Assembly: GCF_000367945.1 (NCBI RefSeq)
Contig: NZ_KB849179.1
Span: 1,020,935 to 1,084,934, forward strand
Direction of reading: 5' to 3'
Length of the DNA: 64,000 nt
Source: Acinetobacter proteolyticus
GTDB lineage: Bacteria > Pseudomonadota > Gammaproteobacteria > Pseudomonadales > Moraxellaceae
This document shows positions 48,840 to 59,637 of the stretch, in pieces. Every line of letters starts with the position of its first letter. The first letter of the stretch is position 1. Below the pieces are notes generated by a model that saw only the letters and a list, made by a program, of their open reading frames with translations, did no database searches and was not told where the DNA came from. Made by a program: the position numbers and the translations under genes.

Positions 48840-49354
48840 TGCTCTAGAGGTTGCTCAATCACTATTACTTGCTGACAGATTCCGTCAGCTTGGCGTTGTT
48901 GCTCGAATACTACCTTAGACATCACATCAAAATGATCACAAAAACTAATTTCTTGTGTGTCAATGGAATAAACCAAGGATTGGTTTCCTATCCCTTGTAA
49001 CGTGTCATAAAACACAATGACAAACTTACCTTGTTCAAAGACCTGTTGAATCTCTGAATACGTTAAAGCAGCTTGAATGGGAATCTGAAGACGCTGTGCA
49101 TCAAGATAACTTTGCTTTTCCTTCTCATCAATATTAGGGTCAGGCGCCGTATAGAACGATACCTGAAACCCTAGTTTTTTCAGTGCCACAGCCAAAGCAA
49201 TGGTATATGTCCCATCTTCTCGGTCATGGCCTGACAAGCGAATCAAGTCAGCAATATCAGCATGGGTATGATATTGCTTTACGATTAACCAGAGTGCAAA
49301 GACCCCACCATTTGCTTCAAGCTGCAATAAGGACTCTGGAATATTTAAACTCAT
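48827..49354 (-). CDS. C39-peptidase-like protein lacking the catalytic cysteine
   Basis: A 175-aa protein whose first half follows the papain-like C39 pattern (helix GGVFALWLIVKQYHTHADIA, then YTIALAVALKKLGFQVSFY), but the usual CG-x-A-x-L motif with its Cys is replaced by GGVFAL. A C-terminal FVIVFYDTLQ, SLVYSIDTQEISFCDHFD matches the His/Asp half only loosely. It is probably an inactive, binding-only version. It is directly upstream of nothing on its strand except the pldA gene, which ends up adjacent (one base gap). Confidence 0.6.
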   Translation of the reverse strand: MSLNIPESLLQLEANGGVFALWLIVKQYHTHADIADLIRLSGHDREDGTYTIALAVALKKLGFQVSFYTAPDPNIDEKEKQSYLDAQRLQIPIQAALTYSEIQQVFEQGKFVIVFYDTLQGIGNQSLVYSIDTQEISFCDHFDVMSKVVFEQQRQADGICQQVIVIEQPLEHYPI

Positions 49355-50524
49355 TTAATACCAGTTCATTAAAGATACGCCCAAGCCCACATAGGTTGCT
49401 CGGTGGTTATAATCAATCAAGCTCTCGCCATAGCCATCAAATATTTGCAAATGGCCACGTAATTTGTCTTTAATTGGGAAAGCCCAGTCAAACTGAACCG
49501 CACCATGTGAACGATCGCCACCTTTTAATGAATGACGTAACATCAAGGAGAAATCATTATTCCCTTTACGGTAAAATGCAGTTAAATCACCACGACCGAT
49601 ATAATCCTTAATGTCTGGGTTATTATCATCTTTGGCATCTTCTTCAACACGATACCAAGGACGCAGCATCAGTGCGAAGTTGTCTTTTTCAAAACCAAGA
49701 TTAAAAATCACACGATTCCAACTACGCGAAAGTGGATCTGAACGACCATTGGATTGGTGGTTCAAGGTCACCCCAAGCAAACGTGCATTTAGACCTAGAA
49801 TTTCATAATTGGTTCTAAACATCAAACTTGCTTCAGGCTCGTAATTGGTCTCACGGAATGGTCGTGATTCTTCAGAGTTATACACCTGCCAGCGTGAAGA
49901 TTGGGTATAGCCCAACCAGAGATCGCCATTATTACCTAAGATGTTTTCCCAAGCTTTGGTTTTAAATGAAAGCTGGAACTTTGCTTCGCTCGAGGTCAAC
50001 TCTTGCTTATCTTTGACTGTATTTTCAGGGTTTGGGCTAGTTGGGAATTCATTTTTATCGCTGGTCCAGAACACCGGTAATAGATAAACAGGTTGATAGG
50101 CACGAATATTCCATACCCCCAACTTACTTTCTTCTGACAACTCCCAACGACGATCAAGTAACGAGACGTTTGGATCAAATTTTGGTGCAGCACCTAATAA
50201 ATGCAAGTCACTGACCTTTTGCACAACTTTATCTTTCAAAGACTCAGGTTTAGCAGGTTCATTCGACTCAACCACGGGCATAGTGGCTGCAACAACAGGT
50301 GCAGCATCGGTCTGAACTTGTGTTGGAATAATGGTTGGTGCTTTAAAAAGGCGATCATAACAAGCCAGACGTTCGGCATTTGCAGCCAAAGCTACACAGG
50401 CATCAACGGTCGCAGGGCTTGCAGGTGCTATCGATTCAGCATGTGACAACGAGGTCGTTAAAGAACCAAGTATCGCAAGGATACTCAGCTCCAAATGACT
50501 ACGTTCAAAAGATTTGAACGCCAT
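49355..50524 (-). CDS. pldA: Outer-membrane phospholipase A
   Basis: A 389-aa protein with a signal peptide ending in SHA, an N-terminal extension with CVALAANAERLACYDRLF (a two-Cys motif found before many Acinetobacter outer-membrane proteins), then the OMPLA barrel. The catalytic His and Ser lie in LNHQSNGRSDPLSRSWNR and the final strands end with LGVSLMNWY. It hydrolyses phospholipids that reach the outer leaflet. It ends one base before the C39-like gene starts, so the two form a transcription unit. Confidence 0.9.
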   Translation of the reverse strand: MAFKSFERSHLELSILAILGSLTTSLSHAESIAPASPATVDACVALAANAERLACYDRLFKAPTIIPTQVQTDAAPVVAATMPVVESNEPAKPESLKDKVVQKVSDLHLLGAAPKFDPNVSLLDRRWELSEESKLGVWNIRAYQPVYLLPVFWTSDKNEFPTSPNPENTVKDKQELTSSEAKFQLSFKTKAWENILGNNGDLWLGYTQSSRWQVYNSEESRPFRETNYEPEASLMFRTNYEILGLNARLLGVTLNHQSNGRSDPLSRSWNRVIFNLGFEKDNFALMLRPWYRVEEDAKDDNNPDIKDYIGRGDLTAFYRKGNNDFSLMLRHSLKGGDRSHGAVQFDWAFPIKDKLRGHLQIFDGYGESLIDYNHRATYVGLGVSLMNWY

Positions 50525-50548
50525 AGATTTCTCCGATTTTTTATTTTA

Positions 50549-53488
50549 CTAATTGACTTGCTGGATATTAAATCCAAGTTTCTGCAATTCTTCACGTTTC
50601 GCAAATGGCGCGACCACAGCTTTCACAGGTTTTTGAGCCAATAGATATTGCTTCGCCACACGCTGTAAATCATCCAAGTTCACGTTGAGTAAACGCTCAC
50701 GTAAGAGTTTACGGAATTTCGGCGTACGTGCATGCAACAAAGCATAACATGCCGTAATTGCTTCCCCAGCCGGTGAACCTGGCTTGTCCATACTTGCAAC
50801 CAAACCAAGAATGGCTTCTTCGAGTTGATGTGGTTGTTGTTCCGTATTGAGTAACCATTGCACGCTGGCTTCAAAATCATTAAACGTTTCCGCTAAGCGT
50901 GGATCGCGGTAGCTATAAAAACGGAATGAACATGCATTGCCATCATAACTTGCACCACCACCATATGCACCGCCTTTTTCGCGAATAGCACTATGCAAGA
51001 AACCATTACGTAAATAAGCGGCCAATACCATCAATGGCGCTGCATCTGGATGTGCGACATCCACAGCCTGATAAGCCGAAGCACAGAATTGCACATTGGC
51101 TTGAATCAACCATGCTTCATCGTCGTTGCTATTCACTTGATCGACTTGGGTCAAAGTCACAGCTGCTTGATCAACCGCAAGCTTGTCCCAAACATTTTGC
51201 ACTTCTTCCACCAAACGATCCGATTGATGTTCTTCACAGACCAACAAGAATTGTTTTGGCGCTTGCATTAACTTACGATGAATCGCTTGTAATTCAGTAA
51301 TAAGCCCTTGATAAGCATTATCATCCTGATCAATTTTCGCAACAAGGTCACTGAGCCAGTTTAATGCACCTAACCCCGTATTGTGATAATCACGGCGAGC
51401 CAATGCACTCATTTGACGAGAAGCAGCCTGCATGGCGTAACTATGACCTGAGCCAGATAAACGTGACTGCCAACGGGTCTTACGTTGCTGTAATAACTCG
51501 ATAATACGGTCTTTTTCATCAAAACGGAGTTGTTCAAAAGCAAGTTTAAGCAGCTGAATCGCATCCAACTTTTGAGTTAATGATTTGGTGGTTAAAGTGA
51601 GCCACGCACTGATGCGGTCTTTATCATCTACTTTACTGCGTAAAGATGCTCCCATACCGAGGCCGCCACTGACCGCAGTTTGGATTTGCTGCAATTCAAG
51701 ATAATCATACTCGCCCGCACCCACTTCACCCATCAAAATTGAGAGTAGATTAAAGTAAGGTGATTGCACGATTTCATCTGGAATCTGAATCAGCACTTGC
51801 TGATAGTAAATACCATTGGTGCCTGCATGATAAAGATTCAACGGCGTATCCAGACCATTGCAGATAATCTCACGTAATTGCCCTTGTACAATCTGCAATT
51901 CTGCTGGGATATCCTCCAAACCGACTTTAGGTAACAACTCAAGATTATCTGGTGTATCTTGACGCTTTTTCAGCGCTTCCGTTTTTTCCTGAATTGTAAC
52001 TTTTTCAGCATCGGTTAAATTGGCAGTGATCTCAGCCAAGCGTGCCTGTTCAGCTTGCTGTTCTTTCACCGACTTGGCTGCATCCGGAACTAAAGTCATT
52101 TGCACACGATGCGGATTATCCAATAAATGGGTTTGAATCAGATTCGATAACCACATTGGATCTTTGAGCTCTTCTTTAACTTGCTCGATTGCTGAGTCAA
52201 CATCCCAAACATGAATAGGGTCATTGTGGTGAATCGCACTGCCTAAACCATTCAAGATCAAGCTCAAGCCATACGGTGTGCCATCACCATTTATTTCACG
52301 TTGATGCAGTTCAATCTGATGGAGAATCGCATCCACCAGATCGGTATCAACAGGTTTAGAGGCAACATCTTTTAGAATATCTAAAACACCTGTTTTAAAT
52401 GTTTCTGCATGTTCTGCATTTGAACCTTGCACACCACAGTAGAACGTCATTTCAAAGTTACTGTCATCTACACCCATTAACGGGCCTGTAGATTGCGCAT
52501 AGCCACATGTTTCTAAATACTGACGTAAAGGCGAAGCAGAGTTTTCTAATAAAATCCCTTCAACCAAACGCATTCCCAAACGTAGTTTAATATCGCTGGT
52601 TTCAGGCAATAGCCATGACATCACATGATAAGTTTTATCTTTCAAATCTTCACTATCGACAGCATAGCTTTCAGTCACCTCTACAGGTGCAGTCAAACGC
52701 TTTTCTGGCGTTGAATACAAAGTTGTGCCTTGTGAAAACTTATGTAAGGCTAAGCTCTCAAATTGCTCTTGCAGGTCATAAGCACTCTGATTACCAAAAG
52801 TCATAAACACTGCATTACTTGGGTGATAATGAACTTTATAGAAATCAACCAATTGCTCATAACTCAAGTCAGGAATATCTTTTGGATCACCACCAGAGTT
52901 ATAGTGATAGGTCGTTTCAGGGAACAAATGATGTGCGAGTTGGTGATACAACTGATCTGTAGGAGAGCTCATTGCGCCCTTCATTTCATTGAAGACCACA
53001 CCCTTATAAACAGCTTGATCGTTTTCCAGTTCAATACGAATCCCTTCTTGGGCGAAATCCAGCGGATTCAGATTCGCGGCAAAAGCTGCATCTAAATAAA
53101 CTGACAATAAGTTTTGAAAATCTTTTTTATTCTGCGTGGCAAACGGATATGCCGTCCAATCCGCCGCAGTAAAAGCATTCATAAACGTATTCAAAGAACG
53201 GCGGATCATCAAGAAAAATGGATCACGTACAGGAAACTTCTCTGAACCACATAGCGCCGTATGCTCTAAAATATGTGCGGTTCCTTTTGAATCCATCGGC
53301 TGAGTTCTAAATGCCACCAAGAATACATTTTCGTCATGACTTGTGGCTAAATGATAGTGAACTGCACCAGTCACTTTATGCTTATATTCTGAAACTTGAA
53401 TATCGAGTGCTTCTACATGGTGTTGACGTAATAGCTGAAACGCGGGATGTGTCGTTTGAGTAATGCTTTCAGTAACATCTACAGTCAT
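50549..53488 (-). CDS. PreP-like M16 metallopeptidase
   Basis: A 979-aa insulinase-family protein of the presequence-protease (M16C) type. The inverted zinc motif is HILEH at residues 72-76; MNAFTAADWTAYPFATQNKK and GVVFNEMKGAMSS, with the third zinc ligand, are typical of PreP. Two homologous halves close around short peptides, which the enzyme degrades. No signal peptide is seen, so it should be cytoplasmic. Single gene. Confidence 0.93.
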   Translation of the reverse strand: MTVDVTESITQTTHPAFQLLRQHHVEALDIQVSEYKHKVTGAVHYHLATSHDENVFLVAFRTQPMDSKGTAHILEHTALCGSEKFPVRDPFFLMIRRSLNTFMNAFTAADWTAYPFATQNKKDFQNLLSVYLDAAFAANLNPLDFAQEGIRIELENDQAVYKGVVFNEMKGAMSSPTDQLYHQLAHHLFPETTYHYNSGGDPKDIPDLSYEQLVDFYKVHYHPSNAVFMTFGNQSAYDLQEQFESLALHKFSQGTTLYSTPEKRLTAPVEVTESYAVDSEDLKDKTYHVMSWLLPETSDIKLRLGMRLVEGILLENSASPLRQYLETCGYAQSTGPLMGVDDSNFEMTFYCGVQGSNAEHAETFKTGVLDILKDVASKPVDTDLVDAILHQIELHQREINGDGTPYGLSLILNGLGSAIHHNDPIHVWDVDSAIEQVKEELKDPMWLSNLIQTHLLDNPHRVQMTLVPDAAKSVKEQQAEQARLAEITANLTDAEKVTIQEKTEALKKRQDTPDNLELLPKVGLEDIPAELQIVQGQLREIICNGLDTPLNLYHAGTNGIYYQQVLIQIPDEIVQSPYFNLLSILMGEVGAGEYDYLELQQIQTAVSGGLGMGASLRSKVDDKDRISAWLTLTTKSLTQKLDAIQLLKLAFEQLRFDEKDRIIELLQQRKTRWQSRLSGSGHSYAMQAASRQMSALARRDYHNTGLGALNWLSDLVAKIDQDDNAYQGLITELQAIHRKLMQAPKQFLLVCEEHQSDRLVEEVQNVWDKLAVDQAAVTLTQVDQVNSNDDEAWLIQANVQFCASAYQAVDVAHPDAAPLMVLAAYLRNGFLHSAIREKGGAYGGGASYDGNACSFRFYSYRDPRLAETFNDFEASVQWLLNTEQQPHQLEEAILGLVASMDKPGSPAGEAITACYALLHARTPKFRKLLRERLLNVNLDDLQRVAKQYLLAQKPVKAVVAPFAKREELQKLGFNIQQVN

Positions 53489-53619
53489 GTGATCTCCAAT
53501 TTATCTCTATTAAATCATTACGATTGATTATAGAGAGTCTACCGAAGAATACGTATCGATATCCATGTAAATTACTCTATTTTTGTAGAAAAATGCAGCG
53601 CCTAACTCAAAACTGAGTT

Positions 53620-54073
53620 TCAGAAAATTTTATAAAAATTACAATGCGCTGATACGATGGGCTGATAGCCTCGACTTTGATAAAAATGCACCGTCTGAAG
53701 CGTATCTGTGAATAGGTCAAGTCGCTCAAAATAAGTCTATGCGTATTGTTCAATATGCTCTAATAAATACGTACCAATCTGGTTACGGCGATAATCTGGA
53801 TGGATGAATGTAAAAACGACGCAGACGCCCAATTTTATTTGACTCGGCCCAAGGATCTTGATTCAGCCCACCCACAGCAACCAAGTGATGCTGCTGATCA
53901 TAAACTGTAAATAGCGCTTCCTCAATCTGAGCAAAACTATTCGCACCTGATTGAAAATCTTGCTTTAATCTCCGTATAAAGTGAAAGCCCTCCAGTTCTG
54001 AATATTGAATCAGAACATCGATTTGTGCAGGCAATTCCAAGCTTCTTTCAATTCTAAACCGATCTTGCCTCAT
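53620..54073 (-). pseudogene. GNAT acetyltransferase broken by a frameshift and a stop
   Basis: From the ATG at 54073 (AAGGAAAG upstream) the frame encodes a GNAT domain up to GRLRRFYIHP. There a tandem GGAT-GGAT (plus strand 53798-53805), a four-base duplication, shifts the frame and brings a stop. In the restored frame the sequence continues PDYRRNQIGTYLLEHIEQYA, then TAG, then TYFERLDLFTDTLQTVHFYQ and SRGYQPIV, the usual GNAT end. So at least two disabling changes are present. The intact form would acetylate a small molecule or protein N-terminus; the substrate is unknown. Confidence 0.85.
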
Positions 54074-54189
54074 CTTCTTTCCTTGATTGCACTGTGATCT
54101 CATGCTTTGCTGAAATTTCTTCAACAAACTACTGTAATCCGTAGCATTCGTGTAAACTTTGCTTTTTGATTTTTACTGTGATGACAAAC

Positions 54190-55203
54190 ATGGCAACTGT
54201 TGATCTTTTTGCAATTGGTAATGCACTCATTGACCAAGAATTTAAGGTTTCAAATGAGTTTTTAACGCAACAGGCATTGCAAAAAGGCACAATGCAGTTA
54301 GCCGATGGTGAAACGCAAGCTGATTTATATCAAAAACTACAAAGCACACAAAGCTATAAAGGGCAAGCAAGTGGTGGTTCAGCAGCGAATACAACGGTTG
54401 CATTTAGTGCCTTAGGCGGTACTGCATTTTATGGCTGCCGCGTCGGTAATGATGAACTCGGTACAATATATCTAGACGGCTTGAACGAGGCAGGTATCAC
54501 CACCACGACACTGTCGATTAGTGAAGGCGTAACAGGCACCTGTATGGTTCTAATCAGCCCAGATTCAGAACGTACCATGCAAACCTATCTAGGTATCACG
54601 GCTGAATTATCAACTGAACAAATCGATCTTGAGCCGCTTAAAACTGCAAAATGGCTGTATATCGAAGGTTATTTATCGACCAGCGATACTGCACGTGTTG
54701 CGGTTAAACAGGCGCGTGAACTGGCAAAAGCACAGGGTGTTAAAATTGCCTTGTCGCTGTCTGACCCTGCAATGGTGCAATATGCGCGTCAAGGTTTAGA
54801 AGAACTGTTAGATGATGGTGTGGACTTATTATTCTGTAATGAACAAGAAGCACTGATGTTTACAGAAACTGATAACCTCGAAGCTGCAATTGAAAGCCTA
54901 AGCTTAAAAAACAAACAAGTGGTCATCACCCAAGGCGCTAAAGGTGCTGTGATTGTAGATGGCGCACACCACTTCCACGTCAATGGTCGGGCTGTTGAAG
55001 CAGTCGATACCAATGGCGCAGGCGATGCATTTTCAGGTGCATTTTTATATGCAATTAATGCAGGTTTAAGCTTGGAAGCCGCAGCACAACTTGCTATTTT
55101 GATCTCAAGTGAAGTAGTTGCGCAATTTGGGCCACGTTTAAGTGTCGAGAACTACGCTAAACTCTTTGAACAATTTCAAAAAGCTCAACAGGAATATACA
55201 TAA
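54190..55203 (+). CDS. PfkB-family carbohydrate kinase, adenosine kinase-like
   Basis: A 337-aa kinase with the N-terminal pattern VDLFAIGNALIDQEFKVSNE, ASGGSAANTTVAFSALGG and the catalytic anion-hole DTNGAGDAFSGAF with the Asp base. The family phosphorylates ribose, fructose or adenosine-type substrates; the length and the GGSAANT motif fit the adenosine kinase-like subgroup. The start is ATG 54190; ATG 54181 is possible. Its stop is one base before the Rieske gene. Confidence 0.88.
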   Translation: MATVDLFAIGNALIDQEFKVSNEFLTQQALQKGTMQLADGETQADLYQKLQSTQSYKGQASGGSAANTTVAFSALGGTAFYGCRVGNDELGTIYLDGLNEAGITTTTLSISEGVTGTCMVLISPDSERTMQTYLGITAELSTEQIDLEPLKTAKWLYIEGYLSTSDTARVAVKQARELAKAQGVKIALSLSDPAMVQYARQGLEELLDDGVDLLFCNEQEALMFTETDNLEAAIESLSLKNKQVVITQGAKGAVIVDGAHHFHVNGRAVEAVDTNGAGDAFSGAFLYAINAGLSLEAAAQLAILISSEVVAQFGPRLSVENYAKLFEQFQKAQQEYT

Positions 55204-55204
55204 C

Positions 55205-55525
55205 ATGGAAAAGATTTGCATGACTGAGGAAGTTCCTGAACGTGAGTCTCGTGCATACGACACCATGAAAGGAACAACCATTTTTATTACTCAAAAAGAT
55301 GGCAGTTTCTACGCCTATCAAAATGTTTGCCCACATTTACAAACTGAACTTGAGTATTTAGAGAATCAGTTCCTAGATCAAGATAAAGAATACATTCAAT
55401 GTTCTACTCATGGTGCATTATTTTCAATCGAGACTGGCGAATGTATTTCTGGGCCATGTTTGGGTGAGTACCTTGAAAAAGTAAAATTGGAAGTCCACTC
55501 GGATGGTGGTATCTATATTGATTAA
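55205..55525 (+). CDS. Rieske 2Fe-2S protein
   Basis: A 106-aa ferredoxin-like Rieske protein. The cluster ligands are in NVCPHL (Cys and His) and QCSTHGALF (Cys and His). There is no membrane anchor, so it is soluble and may serve as an electron carrier or as a small subunit of an oxygenase, though no oxygenase is adjacent. Its ATG is two bases after the kinase stop, in one operon. Confidence 0.88.
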   Translation: MEKICMTEEVPERESRAYDTMKGTTIFITQKDGSFYAYQNVCPHLQTELEYLENQFLDQDKEYIQCSTHGALFSIETGECISGPCLGEYLEKVKLEVHSDGGIYID

Positions 55526-55535
55526 TCCCTAAATT

Positions 55536-56159
55536 ATGAATTCTGCAATGACTGAGTTTTTCCTCAATTACTACTTGATGCCATTTCATATGAGCGTCGT
55601 TGCTTTAATTGTGCTCAGTATTGCAGAAACCATCGGCATTGTGATTGGATTACGTCCCAGCCATTTAGTTAAGAAGCTGACGCCAGAATGGTTACTGAAC
55701 TCCCCACTACTTGATGTTAAATTTTCTAAATACCTGATCTTTGTGTTCTTATTGATCAACTTTAGTTTTGCAGGCTATTTTTTAGAACTCTCGTTCTTTG
55801 CTTTACAACACTACTTTATTTCACCTTATTATTTATTTGTTCCTGCTTTAATCATTGATATTTTCTTTACTGTATTTATGATTCATTGTTTGGATCAGGT
55901 GATCAAGCCAAAGGTCATTCATACCCATAGCAATTTGGTGGGACGTTTAGCCACTATTTCAACTGGCAATGCACGTCCTGGATTCTCAGCCCAAGCACGT
56001 GTCCGTGATGAATTTGGTCAGTTATATTATGTACAAGTCGAACCGGAATACGGCGAACTTGAATTGCAATCACAAGTATTGTTGATTAGTCAAAAATCGA
56101 ACTCACACTATCTCGCCAAAAAAATCTCACTTTCAAATAATCTGTTTACACCAGACTAA
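55536..56159 (+). CDS. YqiJ-like membrane protein with OB fold
   Basis: A 207-aa protein with three or four membrane helices (about residues 15-35, 60-80, 85-105) and a C-terminal soluble domain (LVGRLATISTGNARPGFSAQ, then VRDEFGQLYYVQVEPE) of the OB-fold NfeD/YqiJ type. YqiJ usually partners the flotillin-like YqiK, which is not seen here. Eleven bases separate it from the Rieske gene, so it is the third member of this operon. Confidence 0.8.
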   Translation: MNSAMTEFFLNYYLMPFHMSVVALIVLSIAETIGIVIGLRPSHLVKKLTPEWLLNSPLLDVKFSKYLIFVFLLINFSFAGYFLELSFFALQHYFISPYYLFVPALIIDIFFTVFMIHCLDQVIKPKVIHTHSNLVGRLATISTGNARPGFSAQARVRDEFGQLYYVQVEPEYGELELQSQVLLISQKSNSHYLAKKISLSNNLFTPD

Positions 56160-56712
56160 ATTTTCATTCAAAAAAGCTCTTTTCTGCATGAAACCTATTA
56201 AATTTACATTTTGTTACAAATATACTGGCTAAAAGTTTTAAATTTAGCTCTTCCCTTCTTGTTGTTTTCATGATCTCACTGGCACAAAAAACACAACAGT
56301 GATTACTATCACATTTTTTAGAATAATTCCTACCTATACACTCGATTTTATAAAGACTTGATTACGAGAAGTATTTAATGTTGTATTTAAAACGATAAGT
56401 CACTGTATATATTATCAATTTTATAAACATACTATTTTAGTTGGTTTAATATTTATTTAATTCAGTATAAATCATATCTTTTTAATCGGATTTAAAAATA
56501 TAAATACAACTGTTTTAATCAGATTTTAAAATAAATTCAGATTATTTTAGTTGGTTAAAACAAATATTTTAAAATATTTAATAAAAATTAATTATCATAC
56601 TGATTTAAAACAATTATTTTATTTTAAATTATTTACAAACCCTAAAGGTTTATTTTTAATGAATTTTATTTAATAATGTTTTACATCTTCTTTAAATATG
56701 AGGCTAGGTTCA
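56160..56712. other. Very AT-rich region upstream of the cyd operon with paired repeats
   Basis: No gene in about 550 bases. TTTTAGTTGGTTTAA at 56435-56449 recurs as TTTTAGTTGGTTAAAA at 56545-56560; TTTTTAATCGGATTTAAAA (56479-56497) recurs as GTTTTAATCAGATTTTAAAA (56512-56531). These four sites in 125 bases may bind a regulator of the cytochrome bd genes or curve the DNA. No promoter hexamers stand out. Confidence 0.5.
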
Positions 56713-56904
56713 ATGAACACAAGTTCTCAAGATCCAAATCGGCGGCTCATTAGAGAAATCACGATTATTCTTATTATTAAAGTTGCACTTCTCTTGGTGA
56801 TTAAACACATCTGGTTTGATGCGCCAACGATTCCAAAAGATTTTAACAATGAAGTTGCCGAGCGTATTGCTGGTGACATGTCCAAAACTCAGGAGACACG
56901 TTGA
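56713..56904 (+). CDS. cydP: Cytochrome bd small subunit CydP
   Basis: A 63-aa single-helix protein (helix about residues 16-36, [20 protein letters not shown]) with the short acidic-basic tail [20 protein letters not shown]. It corresponds to the putative small oxidase subunit CydP, which precedes cydA in several gammaproteobacteria. Its stop overlaps the cydA start (TGATG). The ATG at 56713 was chosen; 56698 is possible. Confidence 0.85.
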   Translation: MNTSSQDPNRRLIREITIILIIKVALLLVIKHIWFDAPTIPKDFNNEVAERIAGDMSKTQETR

Positions 56905-58481
56905 TGATTTCTGAAAGCGTGGTCGATCTTTCGCGGTTCCAATTTGCAATGACCGCAATGTATCACTTTCTTTTCGTCCCTCTAACTTTAGGTCTGGCTT
57001 TTATTCTTGCCATCATGGAAACCACCTATGTGATTTCAGGCAAAGAAATTTATAAAGATATGACCAAATTCTGGGGGAAACTCTTCGGGATTAACTTTGC
57101 CTTAGGGGTAACCACTGGTCTGACTATGGAATTCCAGTTCGGTACCAACTGGGCTTATTACTCTCACTATGTAGGCGATATTTTCGGGGCACCGCTTGCA
57201 ATTGAAGGCCTAATGGCTTTCTTCCTTGAATCTACCTTTATTGGTTTGTTCTTCTTTGGTTGGGATCGCCTATCTAAAGTCCAACACTTAGGTGTAACTT
57301 GGTTAGTGGCGATTGGCTCGAATATGTCGGCCTTGTGGATTTTGATTGCCAATGGTTGGATGCAAAACCCTGTCGGTGCTGCATTTAACTACGAAACCAT
57401 GCGTATGGAACTGGTGGACTTTGGCGCGTTGATCTTTAACCCAGTGGCTCAAGTCAAATTTGTACATACGGTTTCTGCGGGTTATGTCACTGGTGCAATC
57501 TTTGTACTTGCCATCTCAAGCTATTACTTATTAAAGAAACGTGATTTACCTTTTGCACGACGCTCATTCGCCATCGCTGCAATCTTCGGTTTAGCATCAA
57601 CGTTATCTGTGATTCTACTTGGTGATGAATCTGGTTATGAGTTGGGTGATGTTCAAAAGACCAAACTTGCTGCGATTGAAGCAGAATGGCATACCGAGCC
57701 TGCACCTGCTGCATTCACCTTATTTGGTCTCCCAAATCAGCAGGAAATGCGTACCGACTATGCAATTAAGATTCCTTATGTGATGGGGATTATTGCAACA
57801 CGTTCTACTGATAAAGAAGTAACAGGTTTACGTGACTTGATGAAAGAACATGAAGTGCGTATCCGTAACGGTATGGTGGCCTATAGCGAGTTAGAGAAAC
57901 TTCGTGCTGGTGACCGCTCTCCAGACTTATTGGCTTCATTTGAGAAAAATCAAAAAGACTTGGGTTATGGTCTGTTATTGAAAAAATATTCTCCAAATGT
58001 GGTTGATGCGACTGAAGAACACATCCAAGCTGCAACCAAAGATACCATTCCAAACGTCGCAGCACTGTTCTTCTCTTTCCGTGCCATGGTTGCTTCTGGC
58101 TTCCTCATGCTGTTGTTATTCCTGTTCGCAACTTGGGCTGTGGCAAAACGTAATGCCGAAGATAAACCTTGGTTACTCAAATTTGCTTTGTTTGCCCTCC
58201 CGCTCCCATGGATTGCAGCTCAAACAGGTTGGTATGTGGCTGAAGGTGGTCGTCAACCATGGTCAATCGGTGAAATTCTACCAACACATCTGTCTGCTTC
58301 AAGTGTGAGTACTGGTGATGTGTGGGGCTCTATTATTGCACTTGCAGCGTTCTACACGGTGCTACTCATTATTGAAATGTACTTAATGATCAAATTTGCT
58401 CGTTTAGGTCCAAGTTCTTTGCATACTGGTAAATATCATTTTGAAAAACTAGAAGCAAAAACTGGGGAGACTCAATCATGA
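56904..58481 (+). CDS. cydA: Cytochrome bd quinol oxidase subunit I
   Basis: A 525-aa subunit carrying the three haems of the bd oxidase, which reduces O2 at high affinity with quinol. The N-terminal haem ligand His is in [53 protein letters not shown] (haem b558 His) and [20 protein letters not shown] are family hallmarks. The length indicates the long-Q-loop form seen in E. coli. It overlaps cydP and cydB. Confidence 0.97.
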   Translation: MISESVVDLSRFQFAMTAMYHFLFVPLTLGLAFILAIMETTYVISGKEIYKDMTKFWGKLFGINFALGVTTGLTMEFQFGTNWAYYSHYVGDIFGAPLAIEGLMAFFLESTFIGLFFFGWDRLSKVQHLGVTWLVAIGSNMSALWILIANGWMQNPVGAAFNYETMRMELVDFGALIFNPVAQVKFVHTVSAGYVTGAIFVLAISSYYLLKKRDLPFARRSFAIAAIFGLASTLSVILLGDESGYELGDVQKTKLAAIEAEWHTEPAPAAFTLFGLPNQQEMRTDYAIKIPYVMGIIATRSTDKEVTGLRDLMKEHEVRIRNGMVAYSELEKLRAGDRSPDLLASFEKNQKDLGYGLLLKKYSPNVVDATEEHIQAATKDTIPNVAALFFSFRAMVASGFLMLLLFLFATWAVAKRNAEDKPWLLKFALFALPLPWIAAQTGWYVAEGGRQPWSIGEILPTHLSASSVSTGDVWGSIIALAAFYTVLLIIEMYLMIKFARLGPSSLHTGKYHFEKLEAKTGETQS

Positions 58482-59623
58482 TCGAATATGAACTACTAAA
58501 AATCATCTGGTGGGTGCTCGTTGGTGTACTACTGATCGGCTTTGCACTTACCGATGGTTTCGATATGGGCTCAATGGCACTGATGCCATTTGTAGGTAAA
58601 ACTGACTCTGAACGCCGTGCTGCAATCAATACCATCGCACCACACTGGGATGGTAACCAAGTCTGGTTTATTACAGCAGGTGGTGCACTGTTTGCTGCTT
58701 GGCCAATGGTTTATGCCGTTGCCTTCTCCGGGATGTACTGGGCCTTATTACTGGTGCTATTTGCCCTGTTCCTGCGACCCGTCGGTTTCGACTATCGCTC
58801 TAAATTAGAGAATACCCAATGGCGTAATTCTTGGGACTGGGGCTTATGTATCGGTGGTGCTGTGCCTGCACTGGTGTTTGGCGTCGCATTCGGTAACTTG
58901 TTCCTCGGCGTACCCTTTAGCTTAGATGACACGTTACGTTCGCAATATACAGGTAGCTTCTTTGCGCTCTTAAATCCATTTGCACTAATTTGCGGTATCG
59001 TCAGTCTATCGATGTTATGTGCACACGGTGGCGCTTGGCTGATGCTACGTACCGATGGCAATTTGCATAACCGTTCTGCCAAAGCAACAAAAATCATGGC
59101 AATCGTGTTCCTTGTTTGCTTCTTGGCTGCGGGTGCATGGTTAGTCTTTGGCAATATCTCAGGTTATAGCTATGCAACTGCGGTCAATACCAATGCCGCA
59201 CTGAATCCACTTGCGAAAGATGTGGTGACCAATGCCAATCATGGTTGGTTAAACAACTATGCAACCTATCCCATCACCATGGCTGCGCCAATTGCTGCAA
59301 TCTTAGGTGCATTATTGGTGATTGTCAGTGCAGCGAAACATAAAGCGGCTGTGAGTTTTACCGGTACAAGTCTGATGATTGTTGGTGCAATTCTCACTGC
59401 TGGTTTTGCCTTGTTCCCATTCTTATTACCATCAAGCATTGATCCAACCTCAAGCTTGACCATGTGGGATGCGGTTTCTAGTCATAAAACCCTTGGTGTA
59501 ATGACTGTTGCTGCATGTATCTTCGTTCCTCTCATTTTGATCTATACCTCTTGGTCGTATTACAAAATGTGGGGTGTCATCACCAACAAACATATTGAAG
59601 AAAATTCACATAGTTTGTATTAA
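58478..59623 (+). CDS. cydB: Cytochrome bd quinol oxidase subunit II
   Basis: A 381-aa membrane subunit with [20 protein letters not shown] at the N-terminus, then [10 protein letters not shown] and [19 protein letters not shown]. It completes the oxidase with CydA and CydX. Its start overlaps the cydA stop by four bases (ATGA). Confidence 0.97.
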   Translation: MIEYELLKIIWWVLVGVLLIGFALTDGFDMGSMALMPFVGKTDSERRAAINTIAPHWDGNQVWFITAGGALFAAWPMVYAVAFSGMYWALLLVLFALFLRPVGFDYRSKLENTQWRNSWDWGLCIGGAVPALVFGVAFGNLFLGVPFSLDDTLRSQYTGSFFALLNPFALICGIVSLSMLCAHGGAWLMLRTDGNLHNRSAKATKIMAIVFLVCFLAAGAWLVFGNISGYSYATAVNTNAALNPLAKDVVTNANHGWLNNYATYPITMAAPIAAILGALLVIVSAAKHKAAVSFTGTSLMIVGAILTAGFALFPFLLPSSIDPTSSLTMWDAVSSHKTLGVMTVAACIFVPLILIYTSWSYYKMWGVITNKHIEENSHSLY

Positions 59624-59637
59624 TCAGGAGATATGAC

